DNA of 64,000 nucleotides from positions 1,302,001-1,366,000 of the forward strand of contig NZ_CP115960.1 of the NCBI RefSeq assembly GCF_027941955.1. Reading direction: 5' to 3'. The notes under the pieces are model-generated. The model had not been told where the DNA came from, ran no database searches, and saw only the letters and a list, made by a program, of their open reading frames with translations. The position numbers and the translations under genes were made by a program. This stretch comes from Sphingomonas sp. 7/4-4. Its GTDB lineage: Bacteria > Pseudomonadota > Alphaproteobacteria > Sphingomonadales > Sphingomonadaceae. Below, in pieces: positions 1 through 9,337 of this stretch (position 1 is the first letter of the stretch; every line of letters begins with the position of its first letter).

Positions 1-580
1 CGCCTCGCGATATTCGCGGCGGAAATCGACATTGTCGGGGCTTGCCTCGACCTGTGCGGCGGCGCGTTCGACGGGCTTGAGTGCCTCCTGCACGAGCAGG
101 CGTTTGCCGAAGGGAGACTCGTCGCGCAGGATCGCGATATTGCGCTCGAAACCCGGAATGTACTTGACGACGAAACGCTCGCCCTTCGGCGGGATTTCGA
201 TCGCGTTGCGTGGCGGGTAGAGGCTGGCCGACATCGTGTCGAAGCCGGTCTTCACGTCCCGCCCGTCGGCGGTGCGCACCACCGCATCATATTCCCAGAT
301 ATTCAGAATCATTGAGCTGCGAACTGGTTTCCACCTCCTGCGTGATCACCGCCGTGCCATAGGTGCCATAGGCATTGAGAAAGATCGCGTTGACCATCGA
401 TCCGAGGAAGATGTTGGCGATCCCGATCACGAAGCCGATCACGCCCAGCCCCATCCATCCGGGCTTCCGAAGCAATGCGCTGACCGCACCGCCCAAAGCG
501 AGACCCGCCAGGATCCAGAGCGGCAGCGACAGCAACGAATGCTGGCTGACGAAGAACAAAATCGCCGAGAGCACAACCAT
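1..580 (-). CDS. Two-TM membrane protein, DUF3592-like; frameshifted and cut by the left edge
   Basis: The protein begins at 580 with two hydrophobic segments (about residues 2-35 and 44-70). A soluble part follows with the pattern VITQEVETSS, then WEYDAVVRTADGRDVKTGF, resembling DUF3592-type domains. The reading frame breaks at 304-310, where the plus strand reads CAGAATC. Restoring CGAATC joins the two frames without a gap, and the second frame then stays open to the window edge. It lies 58 bp downstream of rsmD in the same orientation. Function is unknown. The break looks like a sequencing error, because both sides keep their sense and belong to one domain. Confidence 0.6.
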
Positions 581-638
581 CCAGCCGCCACAGCCTCCCT
601 ATCCGTCATCACTGTGTTTTGCCGCCGGCATCGCCACC

Positions 639-1178
639 TCAGATAGCGCGCAGCAGCGTGAGCCGTGCCTTGCCGTGGACGCGGCTGGTGTGGACCTCGA
701 AGCCGGCGAGTTCGATTTCCTCGTTCTTCGCGGTCTCGATGCTGATCCACGTCGCCGGCGACGCCCAGCCAAGCCGGCCGAGCTTGTCGAGCGCGACCAC
801 GCCTGCGCCGGTGCCGTAAGGCGGATCCATCAGGATCAAATCGAGCGGCTTCACGGCAGGGCCCAGCGCCAGCGCGGAAGTGGCGCGGACTTCGGCACCC
901 TTTGCCCCGAGTTTGGCGATATTGGCCTTGAGCACGTCCAGCGCTGCCTTGTCCTGTTCGACAAACAAGCAGGAAGCGGCGCCGCGTGACAGGGCTTCGA
1001 GGCCGAGCGCCCCCGATCCGGCGAACAGATCGGCGACCGCAAGCCCTTCGAAGCTGCCCACCCGGCTGACGAGCATCGAAAACAGTGCCTCGCGGGTGCG
1101 ATCGGCTGTCGGGCGCGTGGTGTCCCCCTTGGGCGAGACCAAGGGGCGGCCGCGCCATTCCCCGGCGATGATCCGCAT
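639..1178 (-). CDS. rsmD: 16S rRNA (guanine(966)-N2)-methyltransferase RsmD
   Basis: This 179-residue protein methylates G966 of 16S rRNA in assembling 30S subunits, using S-adenosylmethionine. It starts MRIIAGEWRGRPL, the usual N-terminus of the family. The SAM-binding loop DLFAGSGALGLEA is near residue 50 and the catalytic motif MDPPYGTG is near residue 116. Length is normal. Its ATG shares one base with the stop codon of rluB (TAATG), so the two RNA-modification genes are probably co-translated. Confidence 0.95.
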   Translation of the reverse strand: MRIIAGEWRGRPLVSPKGDTTRPTADRTREALFSMLVSRVGSFEGLAVADLFAGSGALGLEALSRGAASCLFVEQDKAALDVLKANIAKLGAKGAEVRATSALALGPAVKPLDLILMDPPYGTGAGVVALDKLGRLGWASPATWISIETAKNEEIELAGFEVHTSRVHGKARLTLLRAI

Positions 1179-2648
1179 TACTTGCGCGTCCTCGGCGGCC
1201 GCCCGGGCTTAGCGGGCTTGCCGCGACCGCCTGCCGGGCCCTTGGTCGGACGGCGAGGACCGCGCGGCCGCTCGGCGAGGTCGCCGGCGCGCGGCTCCTG
1301 CTGATCGCGATGCGCCTTGGCCCGCGCGGCACGGGCAGGCTTGCCGACGGTCCGGGTCTCCTCGCGCGCCGGACGCTCGGGACGCGCAGGACGATCAGTG
1401 CGCGGGGCGGGCGTGGCGCGAGGTGTGAAGCGGGCTTCGCCGCGCGCGGGGCCACGGCTTTCTTCGCGTGCGGGGCGCTCGGTTCGCGCCGCGGGCGTGG
1501 TCCGTGGCGTGAAGCGACCTTCCCCTCTGGCCGGGGCACGACTCTCGTCACGTGCCGGGCGTTCGGCACGGGCCGGCGGCCGGGCACCGGGCTTGAAACG
1601 GGTCTCCGCGCTCGCGGGGCGGTCTTCGCGGGGTGCACGCTCGATCCGGCCGGGCGGCCTGGCGCCGGGGGCGAAGCGACCTTCGCCGCGCGGTGGGCGG
1701 CGTTCCCCTCCGCCGCATCCGCGGCGCGCGCGGGCGGAGTGGTGCGCGGCGTGAAGCGCGGGCCCGCGGGCGCGACGGGCGTGGGCTTTATCGGCGCGCG
1801 GCGCAGGCGGCGATCCGGTTCCTCGACCGATTTCGCCTTGGGCGCCGGCGCCTCGGGCACGCGCTCGCGCACCGAGAATTGCAGGTTCGACGCGGCCTTG
1901 CCGCCGCTTGGCTTGGACAGCACGGTGCGGAAAGTGATCAGGTCGGCGCGGCGGATTTCGTCGACGTCTCCCGGCGGGAGATCCCCCAGATAGAAGGGGC
2001 CGTAGCGCGTGCGGATCAGGCGGCTGACTTCGAGCCCGAGATGCTCGAGTACGCGACGGACTTCGCGATTCTTGCCCTCGGTCAGGGTCATCTCGATCCA
2101 GACATTGGCGCCGGTGCGGCGCTCGATATTGGCGTTGATCGAGCCGTAACGGACACCTTCGATCTCGACGCCGAGCATCAACTCCTCGAGCTGGGGCTGG
2201 CTCACCTGGCCATAGGCACGGGCGCGATAGCTGCGCTCGACGCCGGTGGCGGGAAGCTCCAGCTCACGCTTGAGCTCGCCGTCGGTGGTCAGCAGCAACA
2301 GGCCTTCGGTGTTCAAGTCGAGCCGCCCGACCGGCATCACCCGCGGCAGCCCTTCGGGCAAGCGGTCATAGATGGTGGGGCGACCGGTGAAGTCGCGCTC
2401 GGCGGTGAGCAGGCCGGCGGGCTTGTGATAGCGGAACAGCCGGGCAGGCGCAGGCTCGGCGACGGGATTGCCGTCGACGGTGACGCCGTGGAGCGAGGTC
2501 AGCAGCGTGGCGGGGGTATCGAGCACCTTGCCATCGAGCGCGATGCGCCCTTCGGCGATCATGCGTTCGATCTCGCGGCGCGACGCGATTCCTGCACGGG
2601 CGAGCAGCTTCGCGATGCGCTGCGTTTCGGGGGCTTGGATGGGGGCAC
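1178..2648 (-). CDS. rluB: 23S rRNA pseudouridine synthase (RluB family) with long Arg/Pro-rich tail; two frameshifts
   Basis: An S4 RNA-binding domain (RIAKLLARAGIASRRE) is followed by the RsuA/RluB catalytic domain with the active-site motif GRLDLNTEGLLLLT and the later NREVRRV motif. Beyond about residue 250 the protein is a basic, Pro/Arg/Ala-rich tail of more than 200 residues. The tail has repeated cores such as GRFTPRTTPAARTERP and ARFTPRATPAPRTDRP and ends in PRTRK. Two indels break it: a C6 run read as C5 at 2629-2633, and a G5 run read as G4 at 1705-1708. I propose a GTG start at 2648, because no in-frame ATG precedes the S4 domain. RluB modifies U2605 in E. coli, and I infer the same class here. 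It overlaps rsmD by one base. Confidence 0.85.
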
Positions 2649-2771
2649 GGCGGCGATATAGCGATTATGCTCCGCTCGGCAAAAATTATTGCGGCGCTGA
2701 ATAGGGTTTTCGCGCGTTAGGAGCGGCTTGCGGGGGCGTTTGGGGGCGCGCCGCGGATGAAAGCGGTGTGA

Positions 2772-3203
2772 ATGTTGTTCGCGAAGAAGAAACGGCTGAT
2801 CGAGCGGGTATTGCTGGTGGAAGATGAGGCGCTGGAGGCGTTCGACACCGAGCATTTCCTGAATGGCGAGGGGTTCACGATCGTCGCGACGGTCGATTCG
2901 GTCGCGGATGCACTCGTCTGGATCGAGACCGACCCCGATATCGACCTGGTGCTGCTGGACGTGCGGCTGGCCGACGGCAGCGGTATCGACGTGGCACGTG
3001 CGGCGAAGGCGCGCGGCGTCGAGGTGCTGTTCGTGACGGGCGATTGCCCGGCCGAAGCGCGGGCGCTGGGGGCGGGATGGCTGGCCAAGCCCTATCCGCA
3101 GCGCGACCTGCTGGGGGCGATCCTCGCGGTCGAGACGGTGATCAGGGGAAAGAAGCCGCGGAAACTGCCGAGCAGCTTCAACCTGTTCGCCGGGGTCGCC
3201 TGA
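2772..3203 (+). CDS. Stand-alone response regulator receiver protein
   Basis: This 143-residue protein consists of a short basic N-terminus (MLFAKKKRLIE) and one CheY-like receiver domain, with no output domain. The acidic pair is D18/E19, the phosphoacceptor is D63 in LVLLDVRLADGSG, and T89 and K106-P107 complete the site. It is divergent from rluB and no kinase gene is adjacent. It probably acts by protein-protein contact in a phosphorelay, like other single-domain receivers in alphaproteobacteria. The partner is unknown. Confidence 0.9.
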   Translation: MLFAKKKRLIERVLLVEDEALEAFDTEHFLNGEGFTIVATVDSVADALVWIETDPDIDLVLLDVRLADGSGIDVARAAKARGVEVLFVTGDCPAEARALGAGWLAKPYPQRDLLGAILAVETVIRGKKPRKLPSSFNLFAGVA

Positions 3204-3220
3204 GCCGGGACTCTGCGCGC

Positions 3221-4357
3221 TCAGGACGCATAGGCCCGCAGTTTCGCCTCGACTGCATCGTGGAACTGGCGGATGCCGAGTTCGAGCGTGCCGAGCGTGA
3301 GCCGCTCGATCGCGCCCGAGGCCAGCCCCTGCTGGCCCAGCTCGCAGGCGCGGAAATCCTCCGCGGCGAACACCCCGCCGTCGAGCAGCTGCCAGCTCTT
3401 CTCCCAATGGGCGAGTGCCTTGTCGGTGGCGGGCGGCTCGGGGATGAGCATGAAATCCTCGACCAGCACCCGATCGGGCGCCTGGGGCATCAGCACCATC
3501 AGGTTGATGTAATCCGGGCTGACGACGAGCACGGTGCCGGGAAACATCTGATAGGTATAGGTGATCGCCGAGCGCAAAGTCGCCCAGTCGCTGGAGGACA
3601 GGGCCGCCAACGCAGCCTCGCGGCCCACCGCCGAGCGCTGGTGCGGGCCGATGCTGTCGGCGGTCGAGACGCCGTCCCTGAAGAACGGGGCGATCGTGTC
3701 GGCGTGGAGACGCTGGATGTGATAGCCTTCGAGAAAGGCGTCCATGATCAGCTTCCAATTGGCGCGGATGTCGTGCGTGCGGTGGCGGAACAAATGCTGG
3801 CCGGCGAGATCGAATGCCTCGAAATCACGCGCAAGCGTCTCGGCCTCGCCGAAATCGGCGCCCTCGTCGAAAGCGAACCAGATCAGCCCGCCCGCCTCGT
3901 GCGTGGGCAGGCGCTGGAGGCCGTGTTCGGCCTTGTCGAGGCCGGGGAAGGTATCGGCGCGAGGTAGCCCGGTGAGGCGGCCGTCGAGCGCATAGGTCCA
4001 GGCGTGATAGGGACAGACCAGCCGCGGCGACCGGACTGCCTCACATCCTTCGACAAGGCGCGTGCCGCGGTGGCGGCAGACGTTGAGGAAGACATGCGCC
4101 TGCCCTGCCTTGTCTCGGGTGATCAGCAACGGCTTGCCGAACCCGTCATGCGGCACCGCCATGTTGTTTTCGGGCAGCAGCGCGGAGGGAGCTATGACCA
4201 GAGGCACGCGCGCAAAGATGTGCGCCTGCTCGGCCGCATGGCGCGCCAAGCTGGTATAAGCGGAGGCATCGACATAAGCGATCGCGCCCTCGTCGCGACG
4301 ACCGCCGCGGGCGAGCTGGGCGGCGAGCGCGAGTTGGCCCTGAGTCGGCGCGTTCAT
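3221..4357 (-). CDS. Rieske aromatic ring-hydroxylating oxygenase, alpha subunit
   Basis: The N-terminal Rieske [2Fe-2S] domain has CRHRG and CPYHAW about 20 residues apart. The catalytic domain has the mononuclear iron ligands in [16 protein letters not shown] chose the ATG at 4357 ([10 protein letters not shown]), not the upstream 4372, because a GGAGG box at 4364-4368 sits six bases before it. The protein is then 378 residues. No reductase, ferredoxin or beta subunit gene is nearby, so it would use a housekeeping electron donor. The family acts on aromatic acids and on quaternary amines such as carnitine and betaines. The substrate cannot be told from sequence alone. Confidence 0.88.
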   Translation of the reverse strand: MNAPTQGQLALAAQLARGGRRDEGAIAYVDASAYTSLARHAAEQAHIFARVPLVIAPSALLPENNMAVPHDGFGKPLLITRDKAGQAHVFLNVCRHRGTRLVEGCEAVRSPRLVCPYHAWTYALDGRLTGLPRADTFPGLDKAEHGLQRLPTHEAGGLIWFAFDEGADFGEAETLARDFEAFDLAGQHLFRHRTHDIRANWKLIMDAFLEGYHIQRLHADTIAPFFRDGVSTADSIGPHQRSAVGREAALAALSSSDWATLRSAITYTYQMFPGTVLVVSPDYINLMVLMPQAPDRVLVEDFMLIPEPPATDKALAHWEKSWQLLDGGVFAAEDFRACELGQQGLASGAIERLTLGTLELGIRQFHDAVEAKLRAYAS

Positions 4358-4382
4358 CCTTCCCCTCCGCAACTTTTCGGCA

Positions 4383-4652
4383 AGGGTCCGTGCTCGGTTC
4401 CCGCAACGGCCGTGATCGTCCGGAGACGGGCGCTGGCAAGGAAGCTCGCGCAGTGCGGGCTGGTGGCCCGTGCAAGCGGGCTGACGCAGTCCAGCGTTCG
4501 TCTCCGGACGACCGCGAAGCGGCGGGCGGATTTTGGCGCACAGCTACGTCGCTCGTCAGTCACGATGAACACCGCATCGCTCCTTCCTCGCTCCTCCCTG
4601 TGCGCCAAAATCCGCTCCGTCACGGCCATTGTGGGAACCGAGTACGGACCCT
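4383..4652. repeat. 270-bp nested palindrome able to fold as a three-way junction
   Basis: An outer inverted repeat pairs 4383-4415 with 4620-4652 (30 of 33 positions match). Inside it, with almost no linker, stem 2 pairs 4416-4436 with 4491-4511 (19 of 21) and stem 3 pairs 4524-4543 with 4598-4617 (19 of 20). Several mismatches are G-T pairs that would be G-U wobbles in RNA read from the plus strand. The element fills the gap between the Rieske gene and the ampG-like gene. Short open frames cross it on both strands, but they follow from the symmetry and I do not call them genes. It could be a non-autonomous mobile repeat or a structured RNA. Confidence 0.75.
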
Positions 4653-4684
4653 AGTGTCGCGCGGAAGGCGAGAGGGAGCAAGGG

Positions 4685-6061
4685 ATGGCGGACGGGGCGA
4701 CTCTGGAGGAAGGCACACGCGGCGGATTCGTCGCGACGATGGCGCCCTATTTCCGCCCGCGGCCGATCGCGGCGCTGCTGCTCGGCATCTCGAGCGGATT
4801 TCCGCTGGCGCTGCTCCTCGGAACGATGACCTTCTGGCTCGCCAAGGTCGGTATCGACAAGAAGACCATCGGCTTCGCGATCGGGCTGACGACGCCGTAC
4901 ACGCTCAAATTCCTGTGGGCGCCTTTGGTGGACCGGCTCAAGCTGCCCATCCTTACCGGACTGTTCGGCCAGCGCCGGGCATGGCTGTTCTTCGTCCAGG
5001 CATTGCTGTTCGCATCGGTATGGATGCTCGGCGCGAGCCAGCCCGAGCTGCACCTCGGCGTCTTCGCTTTCTGGGCGATCGCGACGGCGTTTCTCGGCGC
5101 GACCCAGGACATCATCATCGACGCATATCGCATTGAAATCCTTACCGAAGACGAGCTCGCGCACGGCACTGCGAACAACCAGTTCGGCTACCGCCTCGGA
5201 GCCTTCGCTGCGGGCGTGGGCACGATCGCGATGGCCTCACCCGAGGGCCTCGGGCTGGGCTGGGCCAAAGCCTATGGGCTGACCGGCTTCTGCGTTCTCC
5301 CCGGACTTCTCGCGGCGCTCTGGGCCGGACGCGGATTGCACGACCGCGTGCTCAGCGCCGAAGGACGCCAGTCGATCGGGCAATGGCTCCAGTCGACGCT
5401 GATCGGGCCGTTCCGCGAATTCCTGATGCGGCGCGGCGCCGTGCTCATCCTGCTCTTCGTTCTGGTCTACAAGCTCGGCGACGCGATGGGACAGTCGATG
5501 CTCAACCCGATGATCGTCGAGCTCGGCTTCAGCGACACCGAGTTCATCGCGATCAACAAGGTGATCGGCTTTTGGGGGCTGATCGTCGGCACGGCGCTGT
5601 CGGCGCCGTTGCTCGCCTGGCTCGGCATGGGCCGCGCGCTGTTCGTCTCCGGGGTGCTGATGATGGTGAGCAACCTGACCTTTGCGATCCTCGCATCGCA
5701 GGGGCATTCCAACCTGTGGCTGACGATCGCGGTGGCGACCGAACAGGTGACCAGCGGGCTCGGCCTCACGATCTTCGTCACCTATCTGTCGGGGCTGTCG
5801 AGCCTTGCCTACACCGCAACGCAATTCGCTCTGCTCTCGTCGCTCGCGGGTGTCGGGCGGACCTGGCTGTCGAGCCCGGCAGGGATATTCGCCGAGCAGC
5901 TCGGCTGGGTCGGATTCTGGATCATGACCACTGTCGTGGCGCTGCCCGGCATGGTGCTGCTGTGGTTCCTGTGGCGGAAGGGCTTCGTGGTCGAGAGCGT
6001 GCGCAAGGCGCGCGCGGGCGCCGAGCCAGCGCCGGAGGCAAAGCCGGAAGCCGCCGCCTGA
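4685..6061 (+). CDS. ampG: AmpG-like muropeptide permease (MFS transporter)
   Basis: This 458-residue MFS protein has twelve likely membrane segments. The N-terminal stretch RPRPIAALLLGISSGFPLAL and the following LKFLWAPLVDRL and ATQDIIIDAYRIE are typical of AmpG, which imports GlcNAc-anhydroMurNAc peptides across the inner membrane for cell-wall recycling. A GAGGGAGC box precedes the ATG. Its TGA shares a base with the ATG of the next gene, so it heads a three-gene operon. No ampC or ampR lies nearby. A related MFS substrate cannot be excluded. Confidence 0.88.
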   Translation: MADGATLEEGTRGGFVATMAPYFRPRPIAALLLGISSGFPLALLLGTMTFWLAKVGIDKKTIGFAIGLTTPYTLKFLWAPLVDRLKLPILTGLFGQRRAWLFFVQALLFASVWMLGASQPELHLGVFAFWAIATAFLGATQDIIIDAYRIEILTEDELAHGTANNQFGYRLGAFAAGVGTIAMASPEGLGLGWAKAYGLTGFCVLPGLLAALWAGRGLHDRVLSAEGRQSIGQWLQSTLIGPFREFLMRRGAVLILLFVLVYKLGDAMGQSMLNPMIVELGFSDTEFIAINKVIGFWGLIVGTALSAPLLAWLGMGRALFVSGVLMMVSNLTFAILASQGHSNLWLTIAVATEQVTSGLGLTIFVTYLSGLSSLAYTATQFALLSSLAGVGRTWLSSPAGIFAEQLGWVGFWIMTTVVALPGMVLLWFLWRKGFVVESVRKARAGAEPAPEAKPEAAA

Positions 6062-6822
6062 TGCCGTTCCTCGTCGTCATCGGGCTGCAGGTGCTCTGCA
6101 TCGTTCATCTGATGCGCACCGGGCGCAATCCACTGTGGCTCACTGCGTTGATCTTCCTGCCGGTGGTGAGCGCGCTCGCCTATCTGATCGTCGAGGTGCT
6201 GCCGGGATTGGGCAGCAACCGCCATGTGCGGACCGCTCGGGCAAAGGCGATCGAGACGATCGACCCCGAACGCGAGTTGCGCGCCGCGCGCGACGCGCTT
6301 GGCCTCGCCGATACCGCAGCCAACCGGCTCCGCGTGGCCGATGCGCTGGCGGCGCTGGGGCGGCATGACGAGGCGGTACCGCTCTATCGCGAGAGCATCG
6401 CGATGACGCCCGGCGACCCCGACCTGCGCAGCCAGGGCAAGCTCGCTTTGTCGCTGTTCGAAACCGGTCAGGCGACCGAGACCTTGGCATTGCTCGACGC
6501 GATCCCGACACCTCTTGGCCAGAGCGAGCGCGATCGGCAGGCACTGCTGCGTGCGCGGACGCTCGATCATCTCGGCCGCAAGCAGGAAGCGCTCGATCTC
6601 TATGCCGATTTGGTCATGCGCATGCCGGGCGAAGAGGCGCGTTGTCGTTATGCTGCGCTGCTGATCGAGCAGGGCTGGGAGCGCAAGGCATTGGTGGTGC
6701 TCGAGGAAGTCGAAGGGCGAATGCGCCGCCTCAGCCGGCATCAGCGCGCGGCCGATGCGGGCATGTATCGCTGGGCGGGCGAAGCGCTTGCCGGGCTCCG
6801 CGCGAAAGGAGTCGCACAATGA
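6061..6822 (+). CDS. Membrane-anchored tetratricopeptide repeat protein
   Basis: This 253-residue protein has two N-terminal hydrophobic segments (about residues 2-14 and 24-42), then a soluble part with TPR-like helices. Examples are ANRLRVADALAALGRHDEAV and the later LLRARTLDHLGRKQEALDLY. It starts at the TGATG junction with the permease gene and its stop overlaps the next start as ATGA. TPR domains of this kind usually scaffold protein complexes at the inner membrane. Its tight coupling to an ampG-like gene hints at a cell-envelope role, which is inference. Confidence 0.75.
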   Translation: MPFLVVIGLQVLCIVHLMRTGRNPLWLTALIFLPVVSALAYLIVEVLPGLGSNRHVRTARAKAIETIDPERELRAARDALGLADTAANRLRVADALAALGRHDEAVPLYRESIAMTPGDPDLRSQGKLALSLFETGQATETLALLDAIPTPLGQSERDRQALLRARTLDHLGRKQEALDLYADLVMRMPGEEARCRYAALLIEQGWERKALVVLEEVEGRMRRLSRHQRAADAGMYRWAGEALAGLRAKGVAQ

Positions 6823-7319
6823 AGCGCTGGTGGATCGTGATGGCCGGGTTGCTGGCGGTAGCGGCCGGCGCGTGGCTCTGGGGTTCGCCCTATCTCACGC
6901 TGCTGCAGATGAAGAAGGCCGCCGACGCACGCGATCTCACGGCGCTTTCCGCGCGGATCGACTATCCGGCGGTCCGCGCGGACGTGAAGACGCAATTGCG
7001 CGGGCGGCTGGAGCATGCCGACGGCTCGCCGCTCGACCGGCTGGGCGCAGCGATCGCCGAGCGGTTCGCCGATCCGGCAGTCGACGCGATCATCACACCC
7101 GAGGGCATGCGCGCGCTCTTCGCAAGCGCCGCGGTGGCGCAGGCGGCACGGCCGGGGCTGACCAGCGCGAAGCCGGGCGAGATGCGCGTCCACCGGGAAT
7201 CGCTGGGCCGCTTCGCACTGACACCGGCGAACGGGACCGGCCCCGAGCTGGTTTTCGAGTTGCAGGGGCTGACCTGGCGCGTGACCGCGGTGCGGCTGCC
7301 GGAGGGGCGCTTGCTCTAG
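6819..7319 (+). CDS. DUF2939 family protein, membrane-anchored
   Basis: This 166-residue protein has one N-terminal membrane anchor (WWIVMAGLLAVAAGAWLWG). The following SPYLTLLQMKKAADARD is the DUF2939 signature seen in many proteobacterial proteins of unknown function. Most of the chain would lie in the periplasm. It overlaps the TPR gene by four bases (ATGA) and is the last gene of the ampG-TPR-DUF2939 operon. Confidence 0.8.
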   Translation: MKRWWIVMAGLLAVAAGAWLWGSPYLTLLQMKKAADARDLTALSARIDYPAVRADVKTQLRGRLEHADGSPLDRLGAAIAERFADPAVDAIITPEGMRALFASAAVAQAARPGLTSAKPGEMRVHRESLGRFALTPANGTGPELVFELQGLTWRVTAVRLPEGRLL

Positions 7320-7369
7320 CGTTGCGCGGCCTTCGCGCCGACCGCTTGCGCCCAGTTGCGGACGTTCTT

Positions 7370-7500
7370 GATCCTCCCCGGAACGGGGAGGGGGACCGCC
7401 GCCGTAGGCGGTGGTGGAGGGAGTGCCCCAATGGATTTCGCTGGTGGAGAGTCCCCTCCACCAGCCTGCGGCTGGTCCCCTCCCCGTTCCGGGGAGGATC
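7370..7500. repeat. Palindromic intergenic element with a 27-bp closing stem
   Basis: Positions 7370-7397 (GATCCTCCCCGGAACGGGG...) are the reverse complement of 7474-7500, except for one extra G on the left. Three short hairpins lie inside: CCGCC-GTA-GGCGG, GGTGGAG/CTCCACC and CCAGCC-TGC-GGCTGG. It sits just after the DUF2939 stop. It belongs with the CCTCCCC-type elements at 7587, 15507, 24077 and 27223 and carries no credible reading frame. Confidence 0.75.
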
Positions 7501-7586
7501 GGAATGACCGCTAACCACCATTTGCAGACATGCTTGCAATGTAGGATTTCGTCTGACAGCCTCATCTAGGACGGATCGACATTCAA

Positions 7587-7715
7587 AATCCTCCCCGCCA
7601 GGGAGGTGGCACGCGCAGCGTGACGGAGGGGCGGAAGCACTGCGCTCGATCGGAGAGTGCGCTGCTTACCTCCCTTCCGACGCCTTCGGCGCCACCTCCC
7701 CTTGCGGGGGAGGAT
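7587..7715. repeat. Second palindromic CCTCCCC-type element
   Basis: AATCCTCCCCGC...GGGAGGTGGC at 7587-7610 is mirrored by GCCACCTCCCC...GGGGGAGGATT at 7690-7715. It lies in a 600-bp stretch without genes between two convergent gene groups. An internal hairpin (GACGCCTTCGGCGCC) sits near the right arm. Confidence 0.65.
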
Positions 7716-7925
7716 TGAAAGCCGTCGCTCGCCTGAATGTCGATCCGCCCTGGCTCTTTGACATCGTAACGCCCCTCCTCCTGCTCGTGCGAAAGCAGGA
7801 GTAAAGCGCTGCCTGGCCCACACCATCCTGGATCGCCTGCGCAGGAACACGGCCGGCCAGAACGATGCAGGCAGTGTGACCCTAGTGTGACCTTTCGCGG
7901 CTAACCACCAATAGCCGGCGCCTTC
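7716..7925. other. Remaining non-coding part of the 7320-7925 gap
   Basis: I see no credible gene here. A hairpin CTCCTGCTCGTGCGAAAGCAGGAG lies near 7780-7803, and two GTGAC words 11 bp apart lie at 7876 and 7887. The only frames are short and lack a ribosome site. Confidence 0.5.
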
Positions 7926-9337
7926 CTACCCCTTCATCTGCCGCTTTATCGTCGCCTGCGTCGCCTTCCCATACGGCGGCTTCATCCCAGCCAGCTTCGC
8001 CACGTCGAGCCGTGCCTGTTTGTAGATGCTGCGCGCGTGGCTGAAAGTACGGAAGCCCGCTTCGCCGTGATACGCGCCCGTCCCCGAGGGCCCGATCCCA
8101 CCGAACGGCAATTCCTCCTGGCCGACATGGAAGATCACGTCGTCGAGCGTCACGCCGCCCGAGATCGTGCGATCCAGCACCCTGCGCCGCTCCTCGCCAT
8201 CGCCGCCGAAATAATAAAGCGCCAGCGGGCGATCGCGCCGGTTCACTTCGGCGATCGCATCGTCGATATGCCGATAGCTCCGCACCGGCAGGACCGGCCC
8301 GAAAATCTCCTCCTGCATCACGATCATATCGTCGGTTGCACCGCGGATGATGTGGAGCGGCATTTTCCGCGAATTGGAGGCGGCGAAATCCTCTTGTCCC
8401 GGGTTCACCGCGATGACCTCGGCCCCTTGCGGCGCGCATCTTCGACCCAATCATTCAGCCGCGCATGGTGGCGATCGTTGATCACCGCGGTGTAATCGGG
8501 ATTCGCCAAAAGGCTCGGATACATCGCCGATGCCGCGCGGATCAGCCCGTCCACGACTTCGCTTTCCTTCTCCTCGGGCACCAGCATGTAATCGGGGGCG
8601 AGGCAGATCTGCCCGGCATTGAGCATCTTGCCCATCGCCACCCGCTCTGTGGCCCGGCCGATATCGGCCGAGCGGCCCACTATGATGGGCGACTTGCCGC
8701 CGAGTTCGAGCGTCACCGGCGTCAGATTGTCCGCGGCGGCGTGGAGGATGTGCTTCGCGATCCCCGTCGCACCGGTGAACAGCAGATGATCGAACGGGAG
8801 TTCGGCGAAGGCCTTGCCGACCTCCGGCCCGCCGCTCACGAATGCCATTTCCTCGGGGGCGAAGTGAAGCGGCGCCAGTTCCTCGAACAAGGCGGCCACG
8901 ACCGGCGTGAACTCGCTGGTCTTGACCATCGCCCGGTTGCCCGCAGCGAACACACCGGCAAGCGGGCTCATCACGAGGTTCACCGGGAAATTCCACGGTG
9001 CGATGATCCCCACCACGCCCTTTGGCTGATATTCAACCCATGCCCGCCCGCCGAGCAATCCCAACGGGAACATCGCTGGCTTGCGCTCGGACCGCGACCA
9101 GCGCCCGACATGCTTGAGCGCATGTTTGAGCGGCGCCACCGAAGCGGCAATATCGGTGATCATCGATTGCTCGCGGCTACGATGCCGGAAATCCTCCGAG
9201 AGCGCGTCGCAGAAGCGCGGCGCATTGTCGGCCACCAGCGCGATAGCGCGCTTGAGTCGATCCTTGCGAATGTCGAGCGACACCGGCAGTTCGGCCATGA
9301 ATGCGGCGCGCTGGCGGTCGAGCAGGTCGCGCATCAT
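7926..9337 (-). CDS. Aldehyde dehydrogenase, coniferyl-aldehyde dehydrogenase type; one frameshift
   Basis: This NAD(P)-dependent aldehyde dehydrogenase of about 471 residues has the glutamate motif TLELGGKSPI and the catalytic cysteine in NAGQICLAPD. The Rossmann region includes GIIAPWNFPVNL and LLFTGATGIAKH. The short N-terminus, the GGRAWVEYQPKG stretch and the C-terminal HARSIYKQ resemble coniferyl-aldehyde dehydrogenases, which also oxidise other aromatic or aliphatic aldehydes. The frame breaks at 8423-8426, where a G5 run is read as G4. Restoring it gives DARRKGAEVIAVN. The ATG at 9337 overlaps the stop of the prepilin peptidase gene. Confidence 0.85.

Noticed and set aside
439..2562. 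A 707-residue minus-strand frame through rluB, rsmD and the next gene
   Set aside because: After the rluB frameshift near 1706 it runs on in a shadow frame over rsmD. The real tail ends at 1178 and rsmD uses another frame.
4354..4629. Open frames of about 90 codons inside the large palindrome
   Set aside because: They exist on both strands because of the symmetry, have no ribosome site and cover the inverted-repeat arms exactly. The structure explains them better than coding.
7876..7891. Two GTGAC words 11 bp apart resembling a minimal Pho box
   Set aside because: They lie downstream of the aldehyde dehydrogenase and no gene begins on either side, so there is nothing to regulate. Chance is likely for two five-base words.
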